Assembly (NCBI GenBank): GCA_018241895.1
Contig: JAFECX010000132.1
Coordinates: 1-42,878 of the forward strand
DNA: 42,878 nucleotides
Source of the DNA: Pseudomonadota bacterium
Lineage (GTDB): Bacteria; Pseudomonadota; Gammaproteobacteria; Burkholderiales; Burkholderiaceae_C
Reading direction: 5' to 3'
The position numbers were made by a program, and so were the translations under genes. Positions within the stretch are counted from its first letter, which is position 1; every line of letters starts with the position of its first letter. The notes under the pieces are model-generated. The model saw only the letters and a program-made list of their open reading frames with translations. It was not told the DNA's origin and ran no database searches. Positions 18,620 to 27,151 of the stretch are shown piece after piece.

Positions 18620-20963
18620 AGCCGCCGCACCCCTGCCCGAGGCCGCCGCGGGCACGCCGCCCGTGCGCGTGCTGATGTACACGGCCTATCTGTGGCCCGA
18701 GTACAGCGGCGCGGCGCTGCAGGCGCTCACGCTGGCGCGCGAGCTGCGCCGCCGCGGCCACCACGTCGAGTTCGTCACCAACCGCTGGCCCGGACTGGCA
18801 GAGCACGCGCTGGTCGACGGCTTCGAGGTGCGGCGCCTGCAGCCCGGGCGGCTGCGCAAGCACCGCGAGTTCCGGCTGTGGCTGCACCTGGCGCGCTACG
18901 TGTTCAGGCGCCGCCGCGACTTCGACGTGCTGCACAGCCACGGCGCGTACTACACGCACGCCTTCGTCGGACCGCTGGCGCGCGCACTCGGGCTGAAGTC
19001 GCTCGTGAAGGCGAGCCTGGCGCGTGACGACCTGCTCGGCCTGGGCCGGGGCGTGGTCGGGCGCATCCACCGCTTCATGCTGCGGCGCGTGGGTGCCTGC
19101 GTGGGCATCAGCCGCGATCTGGTCGACGAGTTCCGCGCCGGCGGCATCCGGCCCGAGCGCATCGACCACATCCCCAACGGCGTGGACATGGCGAAGTTCC
19201 AGCCCGCGCCGGCCGACCAGGCCAAGGCGCTGCGCGCGCCACTGGGCCTGCCGGCCGGGCAGCCGATGGCGCTCTTCGTGGGCGTGCTCGATCCGCGCAA
19301 GAACATCCTGTGGCTGGCCGAGCAGTGGATCGCGCACGACGCCTTCGGCACCGGCGCGCTGCTCGTCGCCGTGGGCCCGCAGGGCCGCGACGACGAGGGC
19401 GGCTGCCTGCGCGCGAAGCTGGCGGCCCTGGCCGGCGCGCATCCCGAGCGCTTCGTGCTGCACGACTTCCACGCCGACGTCGCCGACTACTACCGCTGCG
19501 CCGACGCCCTGATCCTGCCCTCGTACAAGGAGGGCCTGCCCAACGTCGTGCTCGAGGCCATGGCCGCCGGCCTGCCCTGCGTGGCCGCGCGCGCCAGCGG
19601 CAGCAAGGAGCTGATCGCCGACGGGCGCACCGGCCGCCTGTACGCGCCCGACGATGCCGCCGGCCTGGGCGAGGCCGTGCGCGACGTGCTCGGGCCCGAG
19701 GGCCGGCGCATGGGCGCCGAGGCGCGGCGCGCGGTGGAGAACCGTTTCGCGATCGCCGCGGTGGCGCGGCGCTACGAGGCGCTGTACGCGCGCCTGCTCG
19801 GGCGCCGCGCAGCCGGCGAGGTGCCGCTGCTGATGCTCACCGAGCTGTACCTGCCCACCAAGGGCGGCACCGCCGTGATGTTCGAGGACGACTGCCGGCG
19901 CCTGGGCGGGCGCTCGGTGCACGTGGTGACGGCGGCAGTGCCGGGCGACACAGACTTCGACATCGGCCACCCCAACCGCATCCACCGGCTGAACCTCGAG
20001 CGCCACGAGTGGATGCGCCCGGAATCGCTGGCGATGTACGTGCGGCTGTCGGCGAGGTCGATGCGTCTGGCGCTGCAAAACCGCTTCGCCGCGGTGCTGG
20101 CCGGGCGTGCGCTGCCCGAAGGCCTGGTGGCCTGGGCCGTGGGCCGGCTGCGCGGATGCAAGGTGGTGATCTTCGCGCACGGCGAGGAGCTCACCGGCTG
20201 GGGGCGCGGGCGCAAGTTCCAGGCCATGTGCTTTGCACTGCGCCACGCCGACCACGTGGTCGCCAACAGCGACTTCACGCGCGAGACGCTGCGCACGCTC
20301 ATCGGCGTGCCGCCGGGCAAGATCGTGATGGCGTATCCGGTGGTCGACGCCGGGCGCTTTCACCCGGGGTTGCCGCACGACGACCTGCGCGCGGGGATCG
20401 GGCTGGGCCGCGCGCACAAGCTCATCCTCTCGGTGGGGCGGCTGCAGCGGCGCAAGGGCTTCGACGAGGTGATCCGCGCCCTGCCCGGGCTGGTGGCGCG
20501 CGGCATCGACGCGCACCACGCCATCGTCGGCAAGGGCGAGGACTGGGACTACCTCGGGCAGCTCGCCACGAGCCTGGGCGTGCGCGAGCGGCTGCACCTG
20601 CTCGGCCATGTCGAGCCCGAGGACCTGCCGCGCTGGTACAACGCCTGCGACGTGTTCGCGATGCCCAACCGCGACATCGAGGGCGACACCGAAGGCTTCG
20701 GCATCGTCTACCTCGAGGCCAACGCCTGCGCCCGGCCCGCGGTGGCGGGGCAGACCGGCGGCACCGGCTCGGCGGTGGAGCACGAGGTGAACGGGCTGCG
20801 CGTCGACGGCACGCGCACCGAGTCGGTCGAAGGCGGACTGGCGCGGCTGCTGCAGGACGAGGCACTGGCACAGCGCCTCGGCCAGGCCGGCCGCGAGCGC
20901 GTGCTGGCCGGCTTCACGCCCGAGCGACGCATCGCGCTCATCCGCCGCATCGTGGCCTCATGA
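18591..20963 (+). CDS. tandem fusion of two GT4 glycosyltransferases
   Basis: 790 residues in one uninterrupted frame. Domain 1 (about 24-400) begins VRVLMYTAYLWPEYSGAALQ and has HIPNGVDMAKF, VGVLDPRKN and the E-x7-E block KEGLPNVVLEAMAAGLP. After a short linker near 400-410 domain 2 starts VPLLMLTELYLPTKGGTAVM and has FAHGEELTGWGRGRK, SVGRLQRRKGFDEVIRAL and EGDTEGFGIVYLEANACARP. Each is a complete GT-B enzyme of normal size, so two successive sugars are probably added by one polypeptide. It is the last gene of the plus-strand operon. Its stop is half of a palindrome shared with the convergent gene. A sequencing loss of a stop near 19800 is unlikely but possible. Confidence 0.92.
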   Translation: MSPLLPAVPEAAAPLPEAAAGTPPVRVLMYTAYLWPEYSGAALQALTLARELRRRGHHVEFVTNRWPGLAEHALVDGFEVRRLQPGRLRKHREFRLWLHLARYVFRRRRDFDVLHSHGAYYTHAFVGPLARALGLKSLVKASLARDDLLGLGRGVVGRIHRFMLRRVGACVGISRDLVDEFRAGGIRPERIDHIPNGVDMAKFQPAPADQAKALRAPLGLPAGQPMALFVGVLDPRKNILWLAEQWIAHDAFGTGALLVAVGPQGRDDEGGCLRAKLAALAGAHPERFVLHDFHADVADYYRCADALILPSYKEGLPNVVLEAMAAGLPCVAARASGSKELIADGRTGRLYAPDDAAGLGEAVRDVLGPEGRRMGAEARRAVENRFAIAAVARRYEALYARLLGRRAAGEVPLLMLTELYLPTKGGTAVMFEDDCRRLGGRSVHVVTAAVPGDTDFDIGHPNRIHRLNLERHEWMRPESLAMYVRLSARSMRLALQNRFAAVLAGRALPEGLVAWAVGRLRGCKVVIFAHGEELTGWGRGRKFQAMCFALRHADHVVANSDFTRETLRTLIGVPPGKIVMAYPVVDAGRFHPGLPHDDLRAGIGLGRAHKLILSVGRLQRRKGFDEVIRALPGLVARGIDAHHAIVGKGEDWDYLGQLATSLGVRERLHLLGHVEPEDLPRWYNACDVFAMPNRDIEGDTEGFGIVYLEANACARPAVAGQTGGTGSAVEHEVNGLRVDGTRTESVEGGLARLLQDEALAQRLGQAGRERVLAGFTPERRIALIRRIVAS
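20958..20963. other. shared palindromic stop of two convergent operons
   Basis: TCATGA reads identically on both strands. On the plus strand it is Ser-stop of the GT4 fusion; on the minus strand it is Ser-stop of the CE4-like gene. Two operons of about 20 kb each thus end inside each other with no room for an intrinsic terminator between the coding regions. Confidence 0.95.
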
Positions 20964-22232
20964 CGCGGGGCGCGCCGCCCACCTCACCAACACCGAACCC
21001 ACGGCCGCCAGGCCGCTGAGGCGCAGCAGCTTCCACAGCCGGCCGCTTGCGCGCAGGCGCTGCCACGCGAACGGCAGGCGCACGCGCCACGCGTGCACGA
21101 TCCACTGCGGGTCCCTTGCGCGCAGGATGCGTTCGAGCTCGCGCGTCGACATGAAGCGCACGGCCGGCGCCTGCGCCAGTGCGCCCGTGACGAGCGCCTC
21201 GAGCTCGCGCAGGCTGGCCTCACAGGCCTGGGTGCCCTGGATGAAGTTGTCGCGGTGGTTCTCGAGCACGCAGGGCCGGCCTTGCGCAGCCATGCGCCCG
21301 AAGACCTCCAGCGCGTGGCTGGCACCGCGCGCGCGCGCGGGCTCGAAGTAATCGGTGCGCACGACGTAGCACAGCTCGCCCGAGCGCTGGCCGTTGACGA
21401 TCGGCCCCTCGTCGCCGGCGGGCAGGCCCTGCGCATCACGCTGCGGATAGCGCCAGCCCGGGGTGACGATGCCCTGCACGCCGGCGGCGGCCCAGGCCGC
21501 CTCGACCTCGCGCGTCCAGACGAAGGTGGGCGGCACCACCAGGCGCGGCGGCGTGCCGACGATGCGCGTGTAGGCCTCGACTTCGGCCGCCACGGCGGCG
21601 CGGATCTGCGCGGCCGGCAGTGCGCCGGAAGGCAGCGCGCCGGCGTCGGTCCAGCGGCTTTGCAGCGGCGAAGGCAGTTGCTCGGTCGCAGCCGGCACCG
21701 GGCCGCGCAGCCAGCGCTGCACCGCCGCGTCGGTGCTGGCCATCAACGCGGGCGGCCAGTAGTGCTCGAAGCCGTGCAGTTGCAGGGCGAACACGCCGCC
21801 TGCGGCCCCGGCGTGCAGCGCGCCGAGCACCGGCGCGAAGCGCGCGTCGTCCAGCGCCACCGCGCAGTAGCGCCCTTCGCGCTCGATCGCCGGGCCGTCG
21901 GGCACCGCCAGCACCAGCGCCAGGCTCATCACCGGATTGCGGCCGCTCGCGTCGCGATGGCGCTGCAGCACCTCGGCGATGCGGCTCAAGGCCCCGGCCT
22001 GGGTGAGCGGGCCGGCACCCCAGTCGTCGCTCTCGACGATCAGGATCGGCTGGCCGAAAACCGGCTCGCGCCACAGCCGTGCGAGCTCGCGGCGGTACGC
22101 CCAAAGCAGCAGTGCGGCGGCCACCAGCCAGGCGGCCAGCCCGGCCGCCAGCCCGGCCGCCAGCCCGGCCGCCAGCCCGGCCACCAGCCAAGTGGCCAGC
22201 CCTGCGGCCGCGACCGCGGACCCGCTCGCCAC
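20958..22232 (-). CDS. membrane-anchored CE4/NodB-like polysaccharide deacetylase-family protein
   Basis: About 424 residues from GTG 22232, the first start after the upstream gene's stop at 22243; an ATG at 22331 lies inside that gene. An N-terminal hydrophobic anchor spans roughly residues 11-45 and contains a repeated GLAA unit encoded by a 12-bp tandem repeat. The soluble part opens ILIVESDDWG (SDD at 68-70) and has ALQLHGFEHYWPP with His153 and His157, matching the Asp and H-x3-H metal ligands of CE4 esterases. Later come VVPPTFVWTREVE and VLENHRDNF. This SDDWG subtype differs from the exosortase-type deacetylase at 39237-40148. Likely acts on the periplasmic side. The substrate is unknown. 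It is the last gene of the minus-strand operon. Confidence 0.65.
   Translation of the reverse strand: MASGSAVAAAGLATWLVAGLAAGLAAGLAAGLAAWLVAAALLLWAYRRELARLWREPVFGQPILIVESDDWGAGPLTQAGALSRIAEVLQRHRDASGRNPVMSLALVLAVPDGPAIEREGRYCAVALDDARFAPVLGALHAGAAGGVFALQLHGFEHYWPPALMASTDAAVQRWLRGPVPAATEQLPSPLQSRWTDAGALPSGALPAAQIRAAVAAEVEAYTRIVGTPPRLVVPPTFVWTREVEAAWAAAGVQGIVTPGWRYPQRDAQGLPAGDEGPIVNGQRSGELCYVVRTDYFEPARARGASHALEVFGRMAAQGRPCVLENHRDNFIQGTQACEASLRELEALVTGALAQAPAVRFMSTRELERILRARDPQWIVHAWRVRLPFAWQRLRASGRLWKLLRLSGLAAVGSVLVRWAARPAS
22141..22188. repeat. 12-bp tandem repeat inside a membrane-anchor coding region
   Basis: Four consecutive copies of CCGGCCGCCAGC (the fourth with one change), preceded by a diverged copy at 22129-22140. 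On the minus strand it encodes repeated Ala-Gly-Leu-Ala residues of the transmembrane anchor of the CE4-like protein. Unit length keeps frame, so copy-number change would alter anchor length, not turn the gene off. Confidence 0.9.
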
Positions 22233-22242
22233 GGGCGCTCGA

Positions 22243-23106
22243 TCAGGCCACGGCCGCCCGGGCGCCGGCGGCGCTGCGCGGCGTCGAGGCGGGCGCCGGG
22301 TACCAGGTGACGCGCAGCTCGAGACCGCCACCGCGCAGCAGCCCCGCGCGCAGCGATCGCGCCACCTCGCGCTCGTGCCGCAGCCCGCGCTGCCTGACCT
22401 GGTACAGCCGCCCCTTGTGCGGCTGGCGCTGCCCGAAGCGCTCGCCCGCGGCCAGCCGGTGCAGCAGCTGGCCGTAGACCTCGGCGCTGGACTGCACGGC
22501 GCGCCAGAACAGGCGCAGTTCGTCGTCGTCGGGCCGCACCTGCGGGGCGACGTGGGCGATCAGGCCGCCGGTGTCGATGCCGGCGTCGATCCAGTGCAGC
22601 GTGCAGCCCACCTTCTGCGGCTCGCGGTTGTACAGCGCCCAGAACGTGCAGTCGGCGCCGCGGTACTCGGGCGACAGCCCGCCGTGCAGGTTGGCGATGC
22701 CGAGCCGGCCTTCCTTCAGCAGCTCGCCGCGGATGAGCGAAGTGCCGAAGACGGCGATGAGGTCCGGCCGCAGTTGCCGCGCGAGCGCGAGCACGTCGGG
22801 GTGGTTGATGTGCGGCACCTCGCGCACGAGCTCGGGCCGGTCGAGCCGGGGCGGCTGGTCGCCGAAGAAGAAGCGCGCTTCCGGGTTGCCGGCGTAGCGG
22901 CGGCGGTCGCGCAGCCAGCGCCAGGCCTTGCGCGCGAAGTTGTCGGGGCGCAGCTGGCGCGCGAGCTTCTTCCACGAGAACTCGCCGCCGCTTTCCTGCA
23001 CGATGGCCAGCACCTCGGCCGAGCGGCACAGCACGTTGGCCACGTGCAGGTGGCGCGCGCTGCGCCCGCACAACACCATCACGCGCAGCGGTGCGGCCTC
23101 ACCCAT
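22243..23106 (-). CDS. formyltransferase-family protein
   Basis: About 287 residues; ATG 23106 chosen because GGAGG precedes it by six bases on the minus strand. It has the fold and active site of N10-formyltetrahydrofolate-dependent formyltransferases: IANLHGGLSPEYRG supplies Asn139 and His141, and WIDAGIDTGGLI supplies Asp178, spaced like the Asn106-His108-Asp144 triad of PurN. The length is close to methionyl-tRNA formyltransferase without a clear tRNA-binding tail. In glycan operons such enzymes N-formylate amino sugars; here that is inference. It overlaps the toroid-protein gene by 8 bases and lies next to the CE4-like protein, suggesting successive steps on an amine. Confidence 0.85.
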   Translation of the reverse strand: MGEAAPLRVMVLCGRSARHLHVANVLCRSAEVLAIVQESGGEFSWKKLARQLRPDNFARKAWRWLRDRRRYAGNPEARFFFGDQPPRLDRPELVREVPHINHPDVLALARQLRPDLIAVFGTSLIRGELLKEGRLGIANLHGGLSPEYRGADCTFWALYNREPQKVGCTLHWIDAGIDTGGLIAHVAPQVRPDDDELRLFWRAVQSSAEVYGQLLHRLAAGERFGQRQPHKGRLYQVRQRGLRHEREVARSLRAGLLRGGGLELRVTWYPAPASTPRSAAGARAAVA

Positions 23107-24376
23107 GCGGGCCTCCTGCGGCCGGCGCCAGCGTTGTCGGCATCGCAAGCGTTGTCGGCATCGCAAGCGTCGTCGGCACCGGCAGCGCTGCCGGCACCGG
23201 CGGCACGGCGATGTCGGCCAAGTCCATCATCAGCGCGTCGGCAAAGAATTTCGCGGCCCAGTTCGGGTATTCGAAGCGCGAGTAGTCGCCCCAGATCGGC
23301 GCCGAGCCGGCGATGCCGCCCTCGACCGCGGGGTTGGGGTGCTGCAGCCGCTGCGTCGTCTTGAGGTATGCGATCGCCCGGCGCGCGTTCGCGCGCAGCT
23401 CGTCGGCGCCCGCGGCCTGCGCCAGGCGCGTCCAGTTCAGGCTCATCTGCGCGATGCCGGTCAGGCAGGCGTAGCCGGCATCGGCCACCCAGCCGTCGCG
23501 GTAGGTGCCGGCCAGCCAGCCGTCGCCGCGCTGCTGCGCCGCGAGCCCTCGCCCGGCCTTCAGGGCGGCGTCGAGGTAGCGCGCCTCGCCGAGCAGCACG
23601 CCGGCTTCGAGCAGGCCGCGGATCGCGTAGGCGATCGTGTGCGTGAACGGCGAACGCGAGGGCACGAAGGCATTGGTGGCGAACCAGCCGCTCGCCGTCT
23701 GCTGCGTCAGCGCCCAGTCCATGTGGCGCCGCGCGGCATCCACCAGCCGCGGCTCGCCCGCCAGCAGGCCGGTGGCCAGCAGCGGCCAGGTGGCGCGCGT
23801 GTTGTAGACGTGCGGCGTGTCGTGGTGCTCGAAGCGGCGAAAGCACCCGTCGGCGTCCTGCTGCGCGGCCAGCCAGTGGCCGGCGCGCACCGCGGCGTCC
23901 AGGCACTCGGCGCGCTGCAGTTGCGTGTAGCCGGCCACCATGCCGTGCATGATCTGGCCGGTGTTGAAGATCACCGGGCGGCTGCCGGGCTCGCCGAAGT
24001 GGCCCGGGAAGGCGCCGTCGGGCAACTGGATCGACAGCTCCCAGTCGATCATGCGTTGCGCGCGTTCCTGCAGCTCGGGGCGCCCGAGCAGGTGCGCAGC
24101 GGCGAGCATGGTCTCGATGATGTAGCCGGTGGTCTCGGGGTAGCCGGGCAGCCAGCCGTCCTCGAAGCTCCAGCCGGCCGACACGGCGCCGGCGTCGGCA
24201 TGCCCGTTGCGCACGTCCTGCGCGCGGCACAGCCAGTCGATCGCCGCCGCCAGGTGCACGCGATGCGCGTGGCACGGGCCGGCCACGCCGCGCAGGTTGT
24301 CCCAGATCAGCGTCAGGTGCCGCGGCTGCCAGGGCTTGTAGCGGATCGGCAGCCGTGCCAGTTCGGTGATTCCCAT
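23099..24376 (-). CDS. alpha-toroid protein (prenyltransferase/squalene-cyclase-like fold)
   Basis: 425 residues from ATG 24376 (MGITELARLPIRYKPWQPRH). The body is a series of helical pairs with QLPDGAFPGHFG, QQDADGCFRRFE, QTASGWFATNAF and QQRGDGWLAGTY at regular intervals, the pattern of an alpha/alpha toroid. It shares the WELSIQLPDGAFP...NTGQIMHGM block with the protein at 6893-7864, but is about 100 residues longer. No cyclase DXDD or prenyltransferase zinc site is evident, so the catalytic role is unknown; a lyase, hydrolase or lipid-carrier function are all possible. The C-terminal tail is a short Pro-Thr-Thr-Leu-Ala repeat from an 18-bp tandem repeat. Located between the CapK-like ligase and the formyltransferase. 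Confidence 0.65.
   Translation of the reverse strand: MGITELARLPIRYKPWQPRHLTLIWDNLRGVAGPCHAHRVHLAAAIDWLCRAQDVRNGHADAGAVSAGWSFEDGWLPGYPETTGYIIETMLAAAHLLGRPELQERAQRMIDWELSIQLPDGAFPGHFGEPGSRPVIFNTGQIMHGMVAGYTQLQRAECLDAAVRAGHWLAAQQDADGCFRRFEHHDTPHVYNTRATWPLLATGLLAGEPRLVDAARRHMDWALTQQTASGWFATNAFVPSRSPFTHTIAYAIRGLLEAGVLLGEARYLDAALKAGRGLAAQQRGDGWLAGTYRDGWVADAGYACLTGIAQMSLNWTRLAQAAGADELRANARRAIAYLKTTQRLQHPNPAVEGGIAGSAPIWGDYSRFEYPNWAAKFFADALMMDLADIAVPPVPAALPVPTTLAMPTTLAMPTTLAPAAGGPHG
23131..23202. repeat. 18-bp tandem repeat at the 3' end of the toroid gene
   Basis: Four consecutive 18-bp units: two identical copies of GCGTTGTCGGCATCGCAA (23131-23148, 23149-23166) and two diverged copies to 23202. 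On the minus strand they encode a repeated six-residue [MV]PTTLA-like tail. In-frame unit length suggests tolerated length variation of a flexible C-terminus. Confidence 0.9.
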
Positions 24377-24395
24377 GTCGATGTGCGTTGCAGTC

Positions 24396-25781
24396 TCAAT
24401 GCGGCGCCGTGGCCTGCGCCAGCTCGCCCGCGAGCGCGACGTGGCTGACCACGTAGCGGTGCTTGCCCGAGGCCTCGGGCGCGATGTGCTCGACCACGCG
24501 CACGTCCACGCGCACCGCCTCGCCCAGGCGCTGGCGCAGGCCGTGCTCGACGGCGGCCGCGTTCGCCGGCGTCCAGCGCCGGTTGGCCACCACCAGCACC
24601 TCGACGGCATCGACCGCGTGCTGCACGAGCTTGAACTCGGCCACGCCCTCGATGGCGCGCAGCACGTAGATGCCTGCCAGCGCGTGCATGATGGTGCCGT
24701 CGGCACGCACCAGGAAATCGGTGCGGCGGCCCACCACCTCGGCCAGCACGTGCAGGCCGCGGCCGGCGCGATCGGGCTCGGTCGCCAGGCGCACCATGTC
24801 GCCCGTGCGGTAGCGGATGAAGGGCTGCGCCTCGGAGCACAGGCCCGTCATCACCGCCTCGCCCAGCTCGCCGTCGGGCACCGGCCGCCCCTCGGCGTCG
24901 AGCACCTCGAGGGCGATGCTCTCGCTCATCAGCAGCATCTGCCCCTGCGGCGTCTCGTGGGCGGTGAAGCCGATGTCGCGGCTGCCGAACTCGTTGGCCA
25001 CCGGTGCGCCGTAGACCGCGCCGATCAGCGTGCGCTGGTGCGCGTACAGCGGCTCGCCCGTGGTGCACACGACGCGCAGGCCGGGCAGCCGCAGAGCCCG
25101 CCCGCGCTCGCGCGCGTGCGCCGCCAGCAGCGCCAGCGAACTGGCATAGCCGTAGAGGCAGCGCGGGCGGAACGCCTCGAGCGCATCCAGATAGCCGTCC
25201 ATGCGCGCGGGCGACATCGCGAAGGCGTTGAGGACCAGCTGGTTGACGAGCCGGTCGCGCAGCGTCTTGACCCAGTCGGTCTTGTTCAGCTCGACCGGCG
25301 CGCCCCACAGGTAGACCTCGGGCTCGCCCGGCTCCACGCCCCACCAGCGGCGCGCCCGCATGCGCCCGGCCGCATCCGAGGCCTGGCGCCGGCGGCCGAA
25401 GTGAAAGACGAGCGGCTGCCCGCTCGAGCCGCCGGTGTTGTAGCGGTACACGCCGCCGGGCGCGCCGCGCCAGACGATCTGCTCGCCGTGCGCCGCGGCG
25501 TCGGCCTTGGTCATCGTGGGCAGGTGCCGCAGGTCGGCCAGCGAGCTCACCTCGTCGGGGCGCAGGCCGGCGGCGTCCAGGCGCGCGCGGTGCCACGGGC
25601 TGTGCGCGTGCGCGCTCGCGAGCAGGTGGCGCAACCTGGCGAGCTGCAGCGCCTCGACGCCTGCCCGGTCGAGGCGTTGGCTGCGCTCGAGCTCGGCGAG
25701 ATAGCCGAAGGTGGGGCGGCCGAAAGCGCGTTCCTGCAGCGGATAGACGACGCCGCCGGCGACGAAGCGGGGCAGTTTCAC
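24396..25781 (-). CDS. CapK/PaaK-like adenylate-forming ligase
   Basis: About 461 residues from GTG 25781 (VKLPRFVAGG); the frame is open far upstream but that part lies inside the O-ligase gene. Motifs of the phenylacetate-CoA ligase superfamily: YRYNTGGSSGQPLVFHFGR with TGGSSGQP at 116-123, EFGSRDIGFTAHE, PFIRYRTGDMVRL, and GRRTDFLVRADG; a terminal PEASGKHRYV segment also fits. Members activate a carboxylic acid as the adenylate, sometimes forming a CoA thioester. CapK-type members occur in capsule loci, with unknown acids. The next gene starts 19 bases downstream. An acyl or carboxyl modification of the glycan, with the formyltransferase and toroid protein, is inference. Confidence 0.88.
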   Translation of the reverse strand: MKLPRFVAGGVVYPLQERAFGRPTFGYLAELERSQRLDRAGVEALQLARLRHLLASAHAHSPWHRARLDAAGLRPDEVSSLADLRHLPTMTKADAAAHGEQIVWRGAPGGVYRYNTGGSSGQPLVFHFGRRRQASDAAGRMRARRWWGVEPGEPEVYLWGAPVELNKTDWVKTLRDRLVNQLVLNAFAMSPARMDGYLDALEAFRPRCLYGYASSLALLAAHARERGRALRLPGLRVVCTTGEPLYAHQRTLIGAVYGAPVANEFGSRDIGFTAHETPQGQMLLMSESIALEVLDAEGRPVPDGELGEAVMTGLCSEAQPFIRYRTGDMVRLATEPDRAGRGLHVLAEVVGRRTDFLVRADGTIMHALAGIYVLRAIEGVAEFKLVQHAVDAVEVLVVANRRWTPANAAAVEHGLRQRLGEAVRVDVRVVEHIAPEASGKHRYVVSHVALAGELAQATAPH

Positions 25782-25837
25782 GGGGCGAGGTTCGGCATCA
25801 CTGGGGTTCAGGGCCCGGGTTGCTGCGGCCCGCGCCG

Positions 25838-27151
25838 CTAGCCATGACGCAGGCGACTGAGCGCCAGCCCCAGGGTCAGCGGCACTGCAGCCACGTCGGG
25901 CGCCGGTGCCGCCTGCGCAGCCGGCGCCGGCCGCACGAACGTGTAGAGCACGACGACGATCGCCACCAGGTGATAGACGTAGTCGAAGTAGCTCAGGCCC
26001 AGGAAGGCGCCGGCCGACATGTAGGCCACCAGCGCCACCTGGATCATCGCCGCCAGGTCGCGCGCCCAGGTCATGTCGGGCCGCTTCTTGGCCAGCCGGA
26101 TCACGCTGCCGCACTTGAGCCAGGTCAGCCCCAGCAGCGTGAGGAAGAGCGCGAGGCCGATCCAGCCGTGCTCGCCCAGCACCTTGAAGTAGATGCTGTG
26201 CGCATCGCGGACGTTGCCCGGGTCCGGCGCATAGGCGGCGAACACGCCCGGGCGCCACATCTCGAAGCCGGCGCCGAAGAAGCGCGCATTGGCGACGTGA
26301 TACGCGGTCCACCAGGCATTGATGCGCCCGAGCGCCGACTCGTCGTCCTGGTAGGTCTCGATCGTGTTCATGCGCTGGAACCATTCGGGCGGCATGATGC
26401 TCAGCGCGACGATCGCGGCGACGGCGACGAGCACGGCCGTCATGAACTTCTTGCGGCTCTTGATCCAGAACATGCCGCCGGTGAAGACGAGCGCGACGAG
26501 CGCGCCGCGCGACTGCGAGCCGAAGGCGGCGATGGCCGTCAGCAGCATCCAACCCGTCAGCGCCAGCCGGATCGAGTTGCTCTTCTCGGTCAGCTGCAGG
26601 TAGCGCATGAGCGGGATGGTCATCACCATCGCCAGCGCCAGTTCGTTGTTGCCCTCGATGAAGGTGCCGGGCGGCCCCTGCACCCGGTACACGCCGCCGT
26701 GGACGATGGTGAAGATGCCGCCCTTGAGGCCGTAGAAGCCGATCGAGAAGACGATCGCCCAGACCAGCAGGTGCACGCGCTCGGGCGTCGTCAGCAGCAG
26801 CAGCGCCATGAAGGTGAGGATCTGGATCTTGATCACCTTCACGTACTGCGTGCTCGCCGGCTCGTAGTACACGGCCTGCGTGGTCGTGATGCCCATCCAG
26901 AGGACGAAGAGCACCAGCACGACCACCTCGCGGCTCCACACCATGCGCTTGGCCTCCCTGGAAGCCAGCATGGCGACGAGCGTGACGAGCGCCACGATCA
27001 TCACGACCGGCATCTCGAGCATGAAGCCGTAGCACAGGCGGTGCGGGTTCAGGTAGCCGAGCCCCGCCAGCAGCAGGATGCCGACGAAGGGGCGCACCAG
27101 CACCACGGGCAGCAGCCCGAAGACGATGGTGGCGACGAACAGGTCACGCAT
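25838..27151 (-). CDS. O-glycosylation ligase, exosortase A-associated (O-antigen ligase family)
   Basis: 437 residues from ATG 27151 (MRDLFVATIVFGLLPVV). Polytopic inner-membrane protein with about ten hydrophobic segments and a large periplasmic loop (about 265-330) containing YQDDESALGRINAWW and DAHSIYFKVLGEHG, both hallmarks of the WaaL/Wzy_C family. From memory it matches the exosortase-A-linked ligase group TIGR03097. These are proposed to transfer or polymerise the lipid-linked glycan, perhaps onto protein. It overlaps the upstream GT4 by 8 bases. A Wzy-type polymerase activity is the main alternative. Confidence 0.92.
   Translation of the reverse strand: MRDLFVATIVFGLLPVVLVRPFVGILLLAGLGYLNPHRLCYGFMLEMPVVMIVALVTLVAMLASREAKRMVWSREVVVLVLFVLWMGITTTQAVYYEPASTQYVKVIKIQILTFMALLLLTTPERVHLLVWAIVFSIGFYGLKGGIFTIVHGGVYRVQGPPGTFIEGNNELALAMVMTIPLMRYLQLTEKSNSIRLALTGWMLLTAIAAFGSQSRGALVALVFTGGMFWIKSRKKFMTAVLVAVAAIVALSIMPPEWFQRMNTIETYQDDESALGRINAWWTAYHVANARFFGAGFEMWRPGVFAAYAPDPGNVRDAHSIYFKVLGEHGWIGLALFLTLLGLTWLKCGSVIRLAKKRPDMTWARDLAAMIQVALVAYMSAGAFLGLSYFDYVYHLVAIVVVLYTFVRPAPAAQAAPAPDVAAVPLTLGLALSRLRHG

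Noticed and set aside
18384..20783. 799-codon open frame on the minus strand
   Set aside because: It is antisense to the GT4 fusion, rich in Arg, Ala, His and Gly with no family motif; such long shadows are normal at this GC content.
24396..27035. apparent 879-residue protein ending in the CapK-like ligase
   Set aside because: The first 418 codons are the O-ligase gene in another frame; family length and motifs support GTG 25781.
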